From assembly GCF_017877135.1 (NCBI RefSeq), contig NZ_JAGIPH010000009.1, positions 62,001-126,000 on the forward strand: 64,000 nt of DNA, read 5' to 3'. Position 1 is the first letter of the stretch. The number at the start of each line of letters is the position of its first letter. Below are positions 43,784-52,667 of the stretch, piece after piece. Position numbers and translations under genes: made by a program. This stretch comes from Neorhizobium galegae. Lineage in GTDB: Bacteria > Pseudomonadota > Alphaproteobacteria > Rhizobiales > Rhizobiaceae. The notes below the pieces were generated by a model. That model was given only the letters and a program-made list of their open reading frames with translations, ran no database searches and was not told where the DNA came from.

Positions 43784-44193
43784 GAAAAGCCCCTTGAAGG
43801 TTACTCATCTTTCAGCGCGATCCGTGGCTATCACGAAACTGCAAACTCTAAAAATCTACGGACGATCAAGAGCATGACACACGTGCCCGCCCAAACCCTG
43901 CCGCTTGATTAAGTCACATTTAATACCCGTGCATCGTGCGCGAGTCACTTTGGATACAAACATCAAATCGTCGATCAAGGCTTTTAGAGCGCTGGCTTAT
44001 ACAACTCCAGAGTTTACCAGCATTGCCCCCGCATTTTTCGCGCACGCCCACAGCATTGGTGGTAGTGAAGCGTAGGAAACGGAGGGCGTATCCATCGTCA
44101 GGGACACCGTAGAAGTCCCGAGACTAATGAGGGGCAGGCTAAGGTGTAGCGAAGCGGAAATGATTTCCGCATCGCCACGGTTATTGCTCTGGA
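43784..44193. other. Intergenic region upstream of the helicase operon
   Basis: A 410-bp region containing the presumed promoter of the minus-strand helicase operon and, at 44154-44170, a perfect 17-bp palindrome. It is AT-richer than flanking genes. No supported gene; short frames here are chance. Confidence 0.5.
44154..44170. repeat. 17-bp palindrome, copy 3
   Basis: GCGGAAATGATTTCCGC, 23 bp past the stop codon of the stand-alone GIY-YIG gene. Reverse complement of copy 1 and identical to copy 4. Confidence 0.8.
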
Positions 44194-44766
44194 TTACACG
44201 GTGGCGAGCATCGTTCTGCCCGCAATTCGATTGAAACGAGCCTGCTGCCGTTCGAGTGCGGCAATATGATCGCCAGAGTATCCAAGCTTCGTGACGAGCC
44301 GATCCACGAGTTCCGTCGGCTCCGGGTAGACCATCGCTGTGGCCCGGTTCCAGAGAATGTTCTCTGATGCCGCGATGGCAATCGTTGCAGCCTCGAGCGC
44401 CATGATCTCCAACTCGCTTGCCGCAAGGGGCACGTAGACCGCGCGGCAGTGCTCCGCAATGAACGCAGAGCGAAGGTCCTTCGCGATCTTCGCATCGGGA
44501 TCGCGCTGCTGTGTCAAGCGATCGCGATACATCCTGCCGGTGTTGTAAATTTTGGAGAAGTAGTGGCTGTGCGTTTCCGACCCGGTTCGATGGCGCTGGT
44601 GGATACGCTTGCGAAAATTTTCAGCCTCCCCCGTCGTGCAGCCGATGTAACGAAGATGCTGATTGTGATCGATCAGGCCATAGATACCGCGCTGGTCACG
44701 TGGCAGAGAGACTGTCTTCACCGGAGTCTGGGCGAGGAGGGCGGCGAGTACGTCTGTGCTTTTCAT
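44194..44766 (-). CDS. Stand-alone GIY-YIG domain protein
   Basis: A 190-aa protein with a canonical GIY-YIG nuclease start: RGIYGLIDHNQHLRYIGCT (GIY then YIG), an Arg in FRKRIHQRH, and an acidic helix SELEIMALEAATIA likely bearing the catalytic Glu, followed by NRAT. The start at 44766 has AAAGGAAA upstream; an earlier frame start at 44961 lacks family similarity and overlaps the next gene. It may act as a homing-type or defence nuclease; the substrate is unknown. It is transcribed like its neighbours, 149 bp after the 283-aa gene. Confidence 0.75.
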   Translation of the reverse strand: MKSTDVLAALLAQTPVKTVSLPRDQRGIYGLIDHNQHLRYIGCTTGEAENFRKRIHQRHRTGSETHSHYFSKIYNTGRMYRDRLTQQRDPDAKIAKDLRSAFIAEHCRAVYVPLAASELEIMALEAATIAIAASENILWNRATAMVYPEPTELVDRLVTKLGYSGDHIAALERQQARFNRIAGRTMLATV

Positions 44767-44915
44767 ATCATTTTCCTTTAAATTGAACAGCAGCCAGCAT
44801 TCCCGCTCCAGGAATTGGAGGGGCTCGAATAGTTGATCGAAGCTGGTTGATTGGGTGATGTCGCTACGCAGTCGGCAGCAAAGCCGCAAATCGCAGGAGA
44901 TGCGATGTGGTCTGG

Positions 44916-45767
44916 TTAGTCTTTGATGTTGTTCAGGTCTCGTCGGCTGAGTACAGTCCACCCTGACGCCTTAACAATACCCCAGTTGCCTTGGGAGTTC
45001 GGTCGACGCCAGCGAGGTACCTCCATTTCGCTCAGCGCCCGAAGTGCGGCGTCATAATTCTCGATGGTAAACTCCTGTCCCTTCTCGCCGATCATGTAGC
45101 CGCTTCTGCGTCTCAGGCCCGGATGGAAGACGGTCCCGTCCGACGCTTGGGGTACTCGTACTGCAGTCATTTCATTATCCTCTTCTAAAAGTGGGTCTTC
45201 ACTCCATATGGACGGCCAAAATGCCGCCCGGCCTTGCAACCAGCGTTCAGCTTCTGGTGCAGGGATTTTCCCGTCTACGGACCTGATCTCGGCGCTGGTC
45301 CCGGACATAAGATTGCGAATGCGTCCCTCCGAAATCCCACCGAGAATGGCGAGGGCAAGGGGCTCGATCAGGCCGCTCTTTCGCTCGATGCTGCGCCGCC
45401 CGTCGGCAACGGTGATTATCTTGGAAACCACCCGGTCGTCGCATCGGGAGGGGGCCTTTTCCTTCAGGGTCTTGGCCAAGCGTAAGTGACCATCGAGATG
45501 ACCTTCGATATCCTGGATTTCAGCCCGGTCCACCACATCGCCGTAAAGGCCGTAGTATGCGAGGCCTTTAAACAACGCGGCGGCGGAGAGGTCGTTGACA
45601 GCGATTGGTTCCGCAACTGGCAGCCCTGTTGCCAGCGCCAGAAATTCGGCTTGAGCTCTCAGGCATGCGTCCAGCCACGGTGTCGAATCCCACTCCCAGC
45701 GATCTTCGCTTGCCATGAGTTTATTCCAGTCCGTGCGACGCTCCGCAAATGATCGACCGTCTGCCAT
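44916..45767 (-). CDS. Protein of unknown function with a possible HTH
   Basis: A 283-aa protein, no family recognised. Residues about 140-182 (ALAILGGISEGRIRNLMSG followed by GKIPAPEAERWLQGRAAFWPSIW) look like a helix-turn-helix ending in a DNA-binding region. The N-terminal 110 residues are mostly helical. The C-terminal part contains GRRSGYMIGEKGQEFTI. Start ATG 45767 has GGGAGAATC upstream. It may be a DNA-binding accessory protein of the island; that is inference. Confidence 0.6.
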   Translation of the reverse strand: MADGRSFAERRTDWNKLMASEDRWEWDSTPWLDACLRAQAEFLALATGLPVAEPIAVNDLSAAALFKGLAYYGLYGDVVDRAEIQDIEGHLDGHLRLAKTLKEKAPSRCDDRVVSKIITVADGRRSIERKSGLIEPLALAILGGISEGRIRNLMSGTSAEIRSVDGKIPAPEAERWLQGRAAFWPSIWSEDPLLEEDNEMTAVRVPQASDGTVFHPGLRRRSGYMIGEKGQEFTIENYDAALRALSEMEVPRWRRPNSQGNWGIVKASGWTVLSRRDLNNIKD

Positions 45768-45962
45768 GATTCTCCCTCAGTTCGTGAAGGATAAGTATCA
45801 CGCATAGCCTTTCCGTCAACCTCAAAACGTGATCGCGTGATAATTTGTTTTGAGGCCATGGATTTTCGATTCTTCTGCAAACGCCGTTATGAGGAGTAAC
45901 GGGGGGAAGACGAGGATAAAAACATAACGGCGTTTGCATTTGATAGAGAGCAGAGCGTCTGA

Positions 45963-46289
45963 TCAGGAAGGCATAAGGTGCCGTTTGGGCCGGAATGGAT
46001 ACAGGCCGTCGCTGTACCGGTCAGCGATCTCGTGGAACACTTCTTCGCATTCTCGGACGGCAAATCCCTGGCGCTCAAGATCATTGGTCAGAGAGTCCCG
46101 AACTTTGCCCAGCGCGCGGTCTGTGTCCTTATGCGCCTGCGCGGCAGTAATGATCTGCCACAGCAGAACTCGAGCCAGGTCGTCGCGGGATGGACGACAG
46201 CGCGCCTTGGCATCCTCACGCACCTGCTGTTGGCGTTCCGCCTGCGCGGCGTTGCGTTCTTTCTTACTCTTTCTAGGCTTCTTCGACAT
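45963..46289 (-). CDS. Small protein of unknown function
   Basis: A 108-aa protein with a strongly basic start (MSKKPRKSKKERNAAQ) and a helical remainder ending RPKRHLMPS. AAGGAG lies eight bases before ATG 46289. No family recognised. Composition suggests nucleic-acid binding but nothing specific. It lies 195 bp upstream of the 283-aa gene on the same strand, so the two may share a transcript. Confidence 0.55.
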   Translation of the reverse strand: MSKKPRKSKKERNAAQAERQQQVREDAKARCRPSRDDLARVLLWQIITAAQAHKDTDRALGKVRDSLTNDLERQGFAVRECEEVFHEIADRYSDGLYPFRPKRHLMPS

Positions 46290-46793
46290 CGTGTGCTCCT
46301 TGGTTGTCGGAGCCTCAGCGTGACCGATAGCCAAGCAAGCAACAAAACAACCGAGCCAACCGCCGGCGCGGCACCTCCTTCATGCAATCTCAGCATGACG
46401 CCCAGCGGTCCATGCCCTTCCGCCCAAACACCGTTTGCAGATGAATCGCAGAACCGGAATCCAGCAACGCTTTCCCGGAATTCAGAATCGGGTGAGGGTA
46501 AATTGAGATGACGTGTCCGGAACTAGACGCAAAGCATGGCGATGTAATCTCAATCGACATGCCTTGCGCACAAGACGTTTCAAATCGCCAAGTATTTAAG
46601 CGGTGCAGTAACTCCGGGCGTGGCGAAGGCGGATACTTAGCCGAGTAACGCTGCTGCGCGATTTCGCAACGCGGACCGGGAAGCCCGAATCCAAATCCCT
46701 GAACTCAGAATCGAGCGTTCAGATTTCTGAATCGAAAATCTTGAGATAGGAATCGCGCCGGCGCCACTAGGAATCGCCTTTTCTCAGCCGAGG
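46290..46793. other. Intergenic region with GAATC-type short repeats
   Basis: This 504-bp stretch separates the split-protease operon from the small-protein gene. Between 46430 and 46770 the pentamer GAATC recurs many times (for instance CAGAATCGGG, CAGAATCGAG, CTGAATCGAA, GGAATCGCG, GGAATCGCC). A perfect inverted repeat TTCAGA-TT-TCTGAA lies at 46718-46731. No gene supported. Confidence 0.45.
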
Positions 46794-47543
46794 TCATGGC
46801 TCACCCTTTTCGCTATCACCGACGGAACCGCGAACAATGCGCCTCACCTCGTCGCCCGACAGGATGCCGACGCTTTCCAGGCCTGAGGCAATCTCATTGA
46901 GTGCCGACCTGTTGGCCTGGATCAGGTCATGCGCCATCGCCTCTGCGCACACTAATCTCCGATTAACGCGATCGGCGAGGTCACGGTCCATGGTCAGTTC
47001 GTGCATGCCCATCGCGATCGATCGATAACGAAGCGGCTGCTCTTTCGAGAAACCGAGACTGGTCTCAGCCGCCAGGGCCATTGCGGTGGCGCGGGCGAGA
47101 TCGCTTTCATCTGCGCCACCGGCTCCGGCAATCGGTTCGTGGAAGACGAGGATTTCGGCGGCACGGCCTGAGAGGAGAGAGGCAATGTTGCTCATGAGCC
47201 ACGCTTCAGTCTCCGGCAGATGCGCGTTCGGGACCGTCTTGACCAGTCCGACGCCGTGCAACGCGATACTGGCGGATTGTACCTCCGCAATGCCGGTCAG
47301 GGTATAGACCAGCGCATGCCCCGCCTCATGGATGGCTGCACGTTTGCGAAGGTCAGCGGACATGGGTGCCTGTCCGGCCCGCAGACCTGCCTCGAGGTCG
47401 CGCCAGGTGATGCTGCGCCCGGAGCGGCGGGCGGCTCGGCGAATGTCGCGGATCAAGTGCTCGATATCCGCACCCGTCTTACCCAGGGCCAAGAGGGCGA
47501 GTGGACGAAGCAGATTTCCGGGATTAGTGACGTGGTCTGTCAT
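46794..47543 (-). CDS. AAA-lid plus M41 (FtsH-type) zinc peptidase, separate subunit
   Basis: A 249-aa protein carrying only the rear half of an FtsH protease. Residues about 20-60 (GKTGADIEHLIRDIRRAARRSG, then ITWRDLEAG) match the FtsH AAA lid helices. Residues about 65-240 are the M41 domain, with the zinc motif IHEAGHALVY (around residue 68) and the likely third ligand Asp in ESDLARATAMAL. All three zinc ligands are in place, so it should be an active peptidase. It starts with ATGA overlapping the stop of the AAA+ gene, so the two products are made together and probably assemble into one protease. No membrane segment. Confidence 0.85.
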   Translation of the reverse strand: MTDHVTNPGNLLRPLALLALGKTGADIEHLIRDIRRAARRSGRSITWRDLEAGLRAGQAPMSADLRKRAAIHEAGHALVYTLTGIAEVQSASIALHGVGLVKTVPNAHLPETEAWLMSNIASLLSGRAAEILVFHEPIAGAGGADESDLARATAMALAAETSLGFSKEQPLRYRSIAMGMHELTMDRDLADRVNRRLVCAEAMAHDLIQANRSALNEIASGLESVGILSGDEVRRIVRGSVGDSEKGEP

Positions 47544-49531
47544 GGTGCTGCTCCCTTTCCCTTTGAGGCTTTGCGGGTCTCGGAATTCTCCCGAAGCTTT
47601 TGACGATCGGCGTTTCTCGCGGCAGCTGGCCGCAGCCTCACGCGGTTCGCAGGAGCCGACGCCAAGACGCCTGGAAGATCGTTGCCCAGATGATGCGTAA
47701 GGATGCCGGTCAGCGTTTCGACGTCGGGTAGCGGAATACGGACATGTGTCTCCAGCCTTCCAGACCGAAGCAGGGCAGGATCGATCTTCTCGGGCAGGTT
47801 CGTCGCACCGACGATCACGACGCCCTCGGTTTTCGTGGCACCATCGAGCAGCTCAAGGAGACGATTGATCAACGACACCCAATAGTCATCGTGTTGCCGC
47901 GTGCCCGCACTCGAGCGGGAGCCAATGTTGTCGATCTCGTCAATGAAGAGGATTGCAGGCGCGTGCTTAGATGCCTGGGTAAATGCCGCTGACATCCTCT
48001 GGAGAACATCACCGAGAAATCCAGGTTCCAGCCAATTGGCGACCGACGTCACCAGAAGCGGTACCTGAAGCGTATTGCAGAGCGCCCGCGCAAACGTCGT
48101 CTTGCCAGTACCGGGCGGCCCTGACAGCAGAAGTTTCGTGCTCATCTCCGGCCAGGTCAGAGCGCCTTCACGCCAAAGTTCCAGGTCAGCTTTCAGGTCG
48201 CGTGTCCACGCTTGGGCGGCCCCATAGCCGCACAGCGTTTCGACTGTGATGGGAGCGCCCTTCGCAGTTGTCAGCGGTGGGCTATCGGTGTCGACCAAGA
48301 CGGCTTCGGGAATGGGTGGCTCTGGAAGGATGACTTCAACACCCGTCGATCCACCGGCTTTCTCCTTCTCGGCAGACTTGACACGTGATTTCCCACCCCC
48401 GGAACGTCCACGGCCCTCGCCAGCGTCCTCGGTATCCTTGCCGTCTCTATCCGAGCCTGAGCATAGATCAACCAGCATCGCTAGAACCGTAAGCACTTCT
48501 TCGACGGAGCGACCTGGTCGCACGGCGAGGAGCAGATCGTCGATCGATAGCGATTGCGGATCGAAGGCTTTCATATTCATGAAGTTGAGTGCGACGTCAC
48601 TTGGTATACCGATACAGAGACTTAAGAGATCGGCGATCATCGACCTATCAAATCCGTCGCATTCGACAACGAGGTCGGCCGTCTCGACGATCACCGGTGT
48701 CAACGCCGTCGGTGTTTCATCGGCCACCAGAATTGGCTGAGCTGCATCGGTCATCGCCGTGCGGAGTAGACGACGGATCGTTCTGTCGTCGCGTTTAATC
48801 AGTGAGGAACCAGCCAGCGTTTGCAGCCTCATCTGCTGTCTCGACGACCGGTTATCCCTAAACCTGCCGGACAGCGATCCGTCTCGCGCCACATCTTCCA
48901 AGGTCACCGAGAACGGCAGAAGCAATCCGTCCTCGAGCATCATGCCGACACTCGCCTCGAACCTTGCAACCGGTGCTTTGATTAGCACGAACGGTGTACG
49001 GGAACGAACGACACCCGTGAACGCAGACAGACGTCTCAGACTTGTGCCGACCGCACGTGCGATCAGAAGCGCGACTGCGACGTGCATGGGAGAAGATGGC
49101 GGCAGATGCTCTTTCAGCAGCTCGGCAACATAGTTGAAGCTGATCGCTGAGCCGACGGGCAGTCGACGTGTGCGGCGTCCGGACTTTGGTTTCGGCTGCT
49201 GACTTGGAGGTGCCGGAGTAGACCAGTCGTAGAGTGATGCTTCGCCCTCTGAGGTCCTCGTCGACCCAATGTGATCTGGGCTGTCACCACCACGATTGCC
49301 ACGACTGCTGCCGATCATCCGAGCGATGATTTTCCGATCGTAGTCATGGGCGCCGGTCAGATATTGCCGTGCCTTGATCGAGACAATCCAGGGCCTGGCA
49401 AGCGGGCCGGTATCGCCGACGCCGCGTTCCAACAGTCCGGCAGTCGCAGCCGTTTCGTAAAGGTCGAGGACAGCACGACGGCGCAGCCGTGCGAGGAGGT
49501 AGCGGCGAACGCGTTGCTCGAGCGTTTCCAT
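47540..49531 (-). CDS. Soluble AAA+ ATPase, partner of the M41 peptidase
   Basis: A 663-aa protein. The N-terminal 400 residues have no recognised fold. The C-terminal AAA+ core has Walker A SGPPGTGKTT (around residue 470), the pore-loop region VANWLEPGFLGD, Walker B ILFIDEID and the second region of homology GATNLPEKIDPALLRSGRLE with both arginine-finger positions. After the core come about 40 unrelated residues; the lid helices are encoded by the next gene. No transmembrane helix is visible, unlike true FtsH. The ATG at 49531 overlaps the stop of the upstream small gene (TAATG), and its stop overlaps the peptidase start (ATGA). Confidence 0.87.
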   Translation of the reverse strand: METLEQRVRRYLLARLRRRAVLDLYETAATAGLLERGVGDTGPLARPWIVSIKARQYLTGAHDYDRKIIARMIGSSRGNRGGDSPDHIGSTRTSEGEASLYDWSTPAPPSQQPKPKSGRRTRRLPVGSAISFNYVAELLKEHLPPSSPMHVAVALLIARAVGTSLRRLSAFTGVVRSRTPFVLIKAPVARFEASVGMMLEDGLLLPFSVTLEDVARDGSLSGRFRDNRSSRQQMRLQTLAGSSLIKRDDRTIRRLLRTAMTDAAQPILVADETPTALTPVIVETADLVVECDGFDRSMIADLLSLCIGIPSDVALNFMNMKAFDPQSLSIDDLLLAVRPGRSVEEVLTVLAMLVDLCSGSDRDGKDTEDAGEGRGRSGGGKSRVKSAEKEKAGGSTGVEVILPEPPIPEAVLVDTDSPPLTTAKGAPITVETLCGYGAAQAWTRDLKADLELWREGALTWPEMSTKLLLSGPPGTGKTTFARALCNTLQVPLLVTSVANWLEPGFLGDVLQRMSAAFTQASKHAPAILFIDEIDNIGSRSSAGTRQHDDYWVSLINRLLELLDGATKTEGVVIVGATNLPEKIDPALLRSGRLETHVRIPLPDVETLTGILTHHLGNDLPGVLASAPANRVRLRPAAARNADRQKLRENSETRKASKGKGAAP

Positions 49532-49854
49532 TACGCGCCCTCCCGAGAGGACAAGTCCGTTAAGCCCGGGTTGCCATCGAGCCAGGCACGCACAACAACG
49601 CATGTCGGGTCACCCAGCTCGCACTGCTCGAGCAACCACACCCGCAGTTGCGGCGGCAGGCTTTCGATCCGCCGACCCTTGCGTCGGGCAAAGCCGATCG
49701 TCGAGCGAACAATGGATGCGATGTAGTCCGCGCGTTCGTCGGCATCGAGTTTGTCGCCTGCGAGCACAGGATGCTTATCCAGTACCGGTGGCAGAAGAAC
49801 CGACGGCGCGGTGCGCGTGGGGAAAGCAAGGATATTGGAGGCTCGTGAAGTCAT
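49531..49854 (-). CDS. Small protein of the split-protease operon
   Basis: A 107-aa protein, no family recognised. It has a Leu-rich core RADYIASIVRSTIGFARRKG and a conserved-looking PPQLRVWLLEQCELGDPTCVVVRAWLDG segment, suggesting a small helical domain. The start at 49854 has AGGAGA upstream. It overlaps the AAA+ start by one base, so its amount is tied to that of the ATPase. An adaptor or inhibitor role is only a guess from coupling. Confidence 0.65.
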   Translation of the reverse strand: MTSRASNILAFPTRTAPSVLLPPVLDKHPVLAGDKLDADERADYIASIVRSTIGFARRKGRRIESLPPQLRVWLLEQCELGDPTCVVVRAWLDGNPGLTDLSSREGA

Positions 49855-49927
49855 GGCAGACGTCTCCTGTTTCCCCTGCAGCACTGCAGGGGTAAAAGAT
49901 CAGAGAAGAGAGGAAGGCTTGGACCGA

Positions 49928-50818
49928 TCAGGCCATCGCTATGCGTGGTGGCCTGGCGAATCCAATCGATACCGGCGTACGCGACGCGCTGGGCTCGTCT
50001 TCGCTTGGACGTGGTCGGACGCCGTTACGCTCGGTCGGGTCGCTGCGCGAAATCATTGGGCTGTTAGCCGTGTCGAGGCGGTGATCGTTCAACGCCGACA
50101 TCCAGTTTGCCTCGACACGCCGTTGGAATAGCTCGCGGAGATGCGCCATCACTTCGCCGGCGCCCGCAATTTCCAAAAGGTGGTCAAGATGCGTGAGGGG
50201 CCACACGCCGCCATCGATATCGGTTCGCTGGTTCTCGGCATTCAAGATGACAACGCGGACCTCCTCGACATGCAGTCGCCGATGCTCCTTGTACAGCAGG
50301 TCCGGAACGACCAGCGCGGCCGCAAGCATGCGGTTCTTCAACTCCGTGATCCGCGAGACTTCATAAGAATTGAGGCTGCGCTTCACATCAACCAGATGTC
50401 CGATTCTCGTGGACCGGTTGATGATCAGGAGATCGGGCGTATAGCTTTTACGACCACCACTATCCGCATCGAGGCTCAGCGCTTTGACCAGAGCGGCGTC
50501 ATTCATCGCGACCAGTTCAGCGGCAGCCTTGGTAACCGGCAGGCGTAGGTTATCGGTCAGGACGACAAGATCGGGATTGCGTTTCGCGAGGAAGCCAATG
50601 CCTCGCTCGAGCAATCGGCCCTCGGCGGCCGGCACAGCGCGCATTACGGATGCGATGTCATCCATACCGGCGGTTAGCGCACGGCGGAACATGGCACCGG
50701 AGAGAGCCGTATCGACGATCTCGCTTACCAGCTTGTCGAGCGACGGACGCATGTCCTCGAGGTCGATGGTCAGGTCATAGGATGCCGCTGCCGCGGCGGG
50801 AGTGTTCTTGGCGGTCAT
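49928..50818 (-). CDS. Putative PD-(D/E)xK nuclease-like protein
   Basis: A 296-aa protein, first gene of the split-protease operon, 73 bp upstream of the small gene. The segment YTPDLLIINRST followed by GHLVDVKRSLNSYEV has the spacing of a PD-(D/E)xK catalytic core (PD, then DVK about 14 residues later), in a strand-turn-strand setting. The rest is helical with FRRALTAGMDDIASVMRAV near the front and a disordered tail rich in Arg/Pro. Start ATG 50818 has AGGAGAA seven bases upstream. Nuclease activity is inferred from the motif only. A perfect 17-bp palindrome lies 68 bp upstream. Confidence 0.6.
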   Translation of the reverse strand: MTAKNTPAAAAASYDLTIDLEDMRPSLDKLVSEIVDTALSGAMFRRALTAGMDDIASVMRAVPAAEGRLLERGIGFLAKRNPDLVVLTDNLRLPVTKAAAELVAMNDAALVKALSLDADSGGRKSYTPDLLIINRSTRIGHLVDVKRSLNSYEVSRITELKNRMLAAALVVPDLLYKEHRRLHVEEVRVVILNAENQRTDIDGGVWPLTHLDHLLEIAGAGEVMAHLRELFQRRVEANWMSALNDHRLDTANSPMISRSDPTERNGVRPRPSEDEPSASRTPVSIGFARPPRIAMA

Positions 50819-50886
50819 GAAGAATTCTCCTGTGATCGAGGCAGGATCGGCAGTCACCTCGACCGCGCGGACGCGGGTCGACAGAT

Positions 50887-50903
50887 GCGGAAATGATTTC
50901 CGC
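50887..50903. repeat. 17-bp palindrome, copy 4
   Basis: GCGGAAATGATTTCCGC; symmetry extends to 21 bp (AT on each flank, 50885-50905). It is positioned as a possible operator upstream of the PD-(D/E)xK gene. Confidence 0.8.
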
Positions 50904-51256
50904 ATTGACGCTGGTGAGAGTGATCCTGAAGGGAGGCGGTTAGCGCGCAGCCAAACGGCAGCTGCGCGACAAGCGCCAGCGAGTTTCAACAGGGGAATGC
51001 GAGGGGGATGCTTCCGGTGGGCAAGCGAAGCGGTTAAGGGTCGACATAGCCGGTGGCCTTTCGAGAGAAGGTTGCTGGTCAGGCTTTCGTCGGTGTTGGT
51101 AGCACCGGCGGGAGCCGCTAAGTGTCTGCAGAACCAGGCGTTTCTGCTGACGCCGTCGACATAGCCCGGAGAACCATGTCCGGCAAGTCGACAAGAACAC
51201 ACCCGGAACGAAGAGCTCCGGCATGGTTAACGAGACACGCGGCTTCCCCTGCATGC

Positions 51257-51282
51257 AAAAAGCCCCGCGCGGTGGCGGGGCT
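51257..51282 (-). terminator. Rho-independent terminator of the DUF3102-like gene
   Basis: On the minus strand the 8-bp stem AGCCCCGC/GCGGGGCT with a 6-base loop is followed by a run of T. It lies 18 bp past the stop codon. Confidence 0.85.
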
Positions 51283-51300
51283 CTTGGTGGCGGTCTGGTG

Positions 51301-52419
51301 TCAGGCAGCCAACCTCTTTAGCTGCCGCTTGAACGGTCTGGCATCGAACACAAGCTTCGTCTTGAATTCGTCTCGACCATCCGGAGCGACGGTTTCCACA
51401 GCACTGTCGATCTGGTCCCGCGCCGGTAGCGGCATGTAATGGTAGCCGAGGAGCCCGTCATCTGCTTCCTGTTCGATCTCCACGGCGACGTCGGATCGGG
51501 CCTCCTCCTCCTCGGCGTCGCCCGGCAGAGGTTCGCCATGAACGACGAAGCGAAGGAGCGGCACCACTTCGTTCTGAAGCCAGGGTACAAAGCTCGACCT
51601 GTCCGGCCAATCTTCACTGCCACCCATCCGATGCAGGAGGGCCTGCACCTTCCGCCAGTTGGTGCCGTGTGGCAACTTCTCCGGCTTCCAGTTCATATGC
51701 GCAGTCACGTCAGGCCTGAGCGGGGCGGCGAGGCTGTTGATGAGGTCGTGGGCATGACGGCAGTCGTACATGACGGCATCGCTCAGTGCCCCCTTGAGCA
51801 CCGCGCGGTTGCGCGACAGAGGCTCAAGCGCCTTTTCGACCTTGGCTAGGATCGACGTCGTCAGACCAAGGAACCGTGCGGCGTCCTGCTCGATCTTCAG
51901 ATCGGCGACTTTGCGCAGGCCGGCCAATCCGCCCATGTTCAGACTGTCAGCAACTGGCGCTGCCTTCTTGGGTGTCGACACGCCGACCATCTGCTTCACC
52001 TGGGCTACGGTGAGCTCCTCGCCGGCTTCAAGAGCAGCCAGTACGTCCTCGACCTTTTGTTCCTCGGCGTAGGCGAGGACGAAGAGCATGGTCGGGGACG
52101 TCGCCGTTGCGACAAGCCGCTCCTTATAGACACTCAGGTTCTCATAGACGGCGATATAGTTGCGGGCGGTCTTCGGGGTGAACTTGCAGATCGCCTTCAC
52201 CCAAGCGCCAAGCTCTCGCTCCGGGAGTATGGCTTTCGCGCGAGCGAGGTAGCCGCCCAGCTCGTATGCTTGCAGGTTTGTCCTACGACCGAGAGAGCGA
52301 ATGTCCTCGCCGATGGCCTGTAGCTCGCTGACGTCCTCTTGCGAGACGTCGTCGTCGGCCGCCTTCGCTGCCTTGGCGGCGAGCTTGGCCGAAATCTTCT
52401 TATGCGTGTACTTTGCCAT
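51301..52419 (-). CDS. DUF3102-like protein
   Basis: A 372-aa protein with an alkaline start (KYTHKKISAKLAAKAAK) and, around residues 45-95, a DUF3102-like segment: YELGGYLARAKAILPERELGAWVK followed by FTPKTARNYIAVYENL. DUF3102 proteins often belong to plasmids and phages and may bind DNA. The remaining sequence, including an acidic linker (GDAEEEEARSDVAVEIEQE) near residue 310, is not recognised. It has its own terminator. A role in island regulation or segregation is possible but not shown. Confidence 0.7.
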   Translation of the reverse strand: MAKYTHKKISAKLAAKAAKAADDDVSQEDVSELQAIGEDIRSLGRRTNLQAYELGGYLARAKAILPERELGAWVKAICKFTPKTARNYIAVYENLSVYKERLVATATSPTMLFVLAYAEEQKVEDVLAALEAGEELTVAQVKQMVGVSTPKKAAPVADSLNMGGLAGLRKVADLKIEQDAARFLGLTTSILAKVEKALEPLSRNRAVLKGALSDAVMYDCRHAHDLINSLAAPLRPDVTAHMNWKPEKLPHGTNWRKVQALLHRMGGSEDWPDRSSFVPWLQNEVVPLLRFVVHGEPLPGDAEEEEARSDVAVEIEQEADDGLLGYHYMPLPARDQIDSAVETVAPDGRDEFKTKLVFDARPFKRQLKRLAA

Positions 52420-52667
52420 GTATTCATTAACTCCTTGTCTGATCCGGTCTTCATCGGTGACCGTGAGATAATGATGACATGGATTTCAGGAAGGTGTTAC
52501 AACCGCGATTGTCAACATTATGAAAATAAACGATAAATGACGATTTTATCGACTTTCGCGTCTGATTTTCTCAATGATTCCAAGAGCCGAATTTTCTCGA
52601 AAATTTTTTTGGAGGCCAATTTTGATTGCATCAATAAGTTGCATTCAAATGTCGGTCATACCGAGTT

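Larger units (their letters stand above)
50819..51300. other. Intergenic region upstream of the split-protease operon
   Basis: This 482-bp stretch holds the terminator of the DUF3102-like gene (51257-51282), a 17-bp palindrome at 50887-50903 and the presumed promoter of the PD-(D/E)xK gene. Short frames here lack support. Confidence 0.5.

Noticed and set aside
46794..49531. Treating the AAA+ and M41 genes as one ftsH broken by a frameshift
   Set aside because: Each part has its own start; the AAA+ ends in about 40 residues unrelated to FtsH, the stop and start overlap as a normal ATGA coupling, and there is no FtsH-like N-terminal membrane domain.
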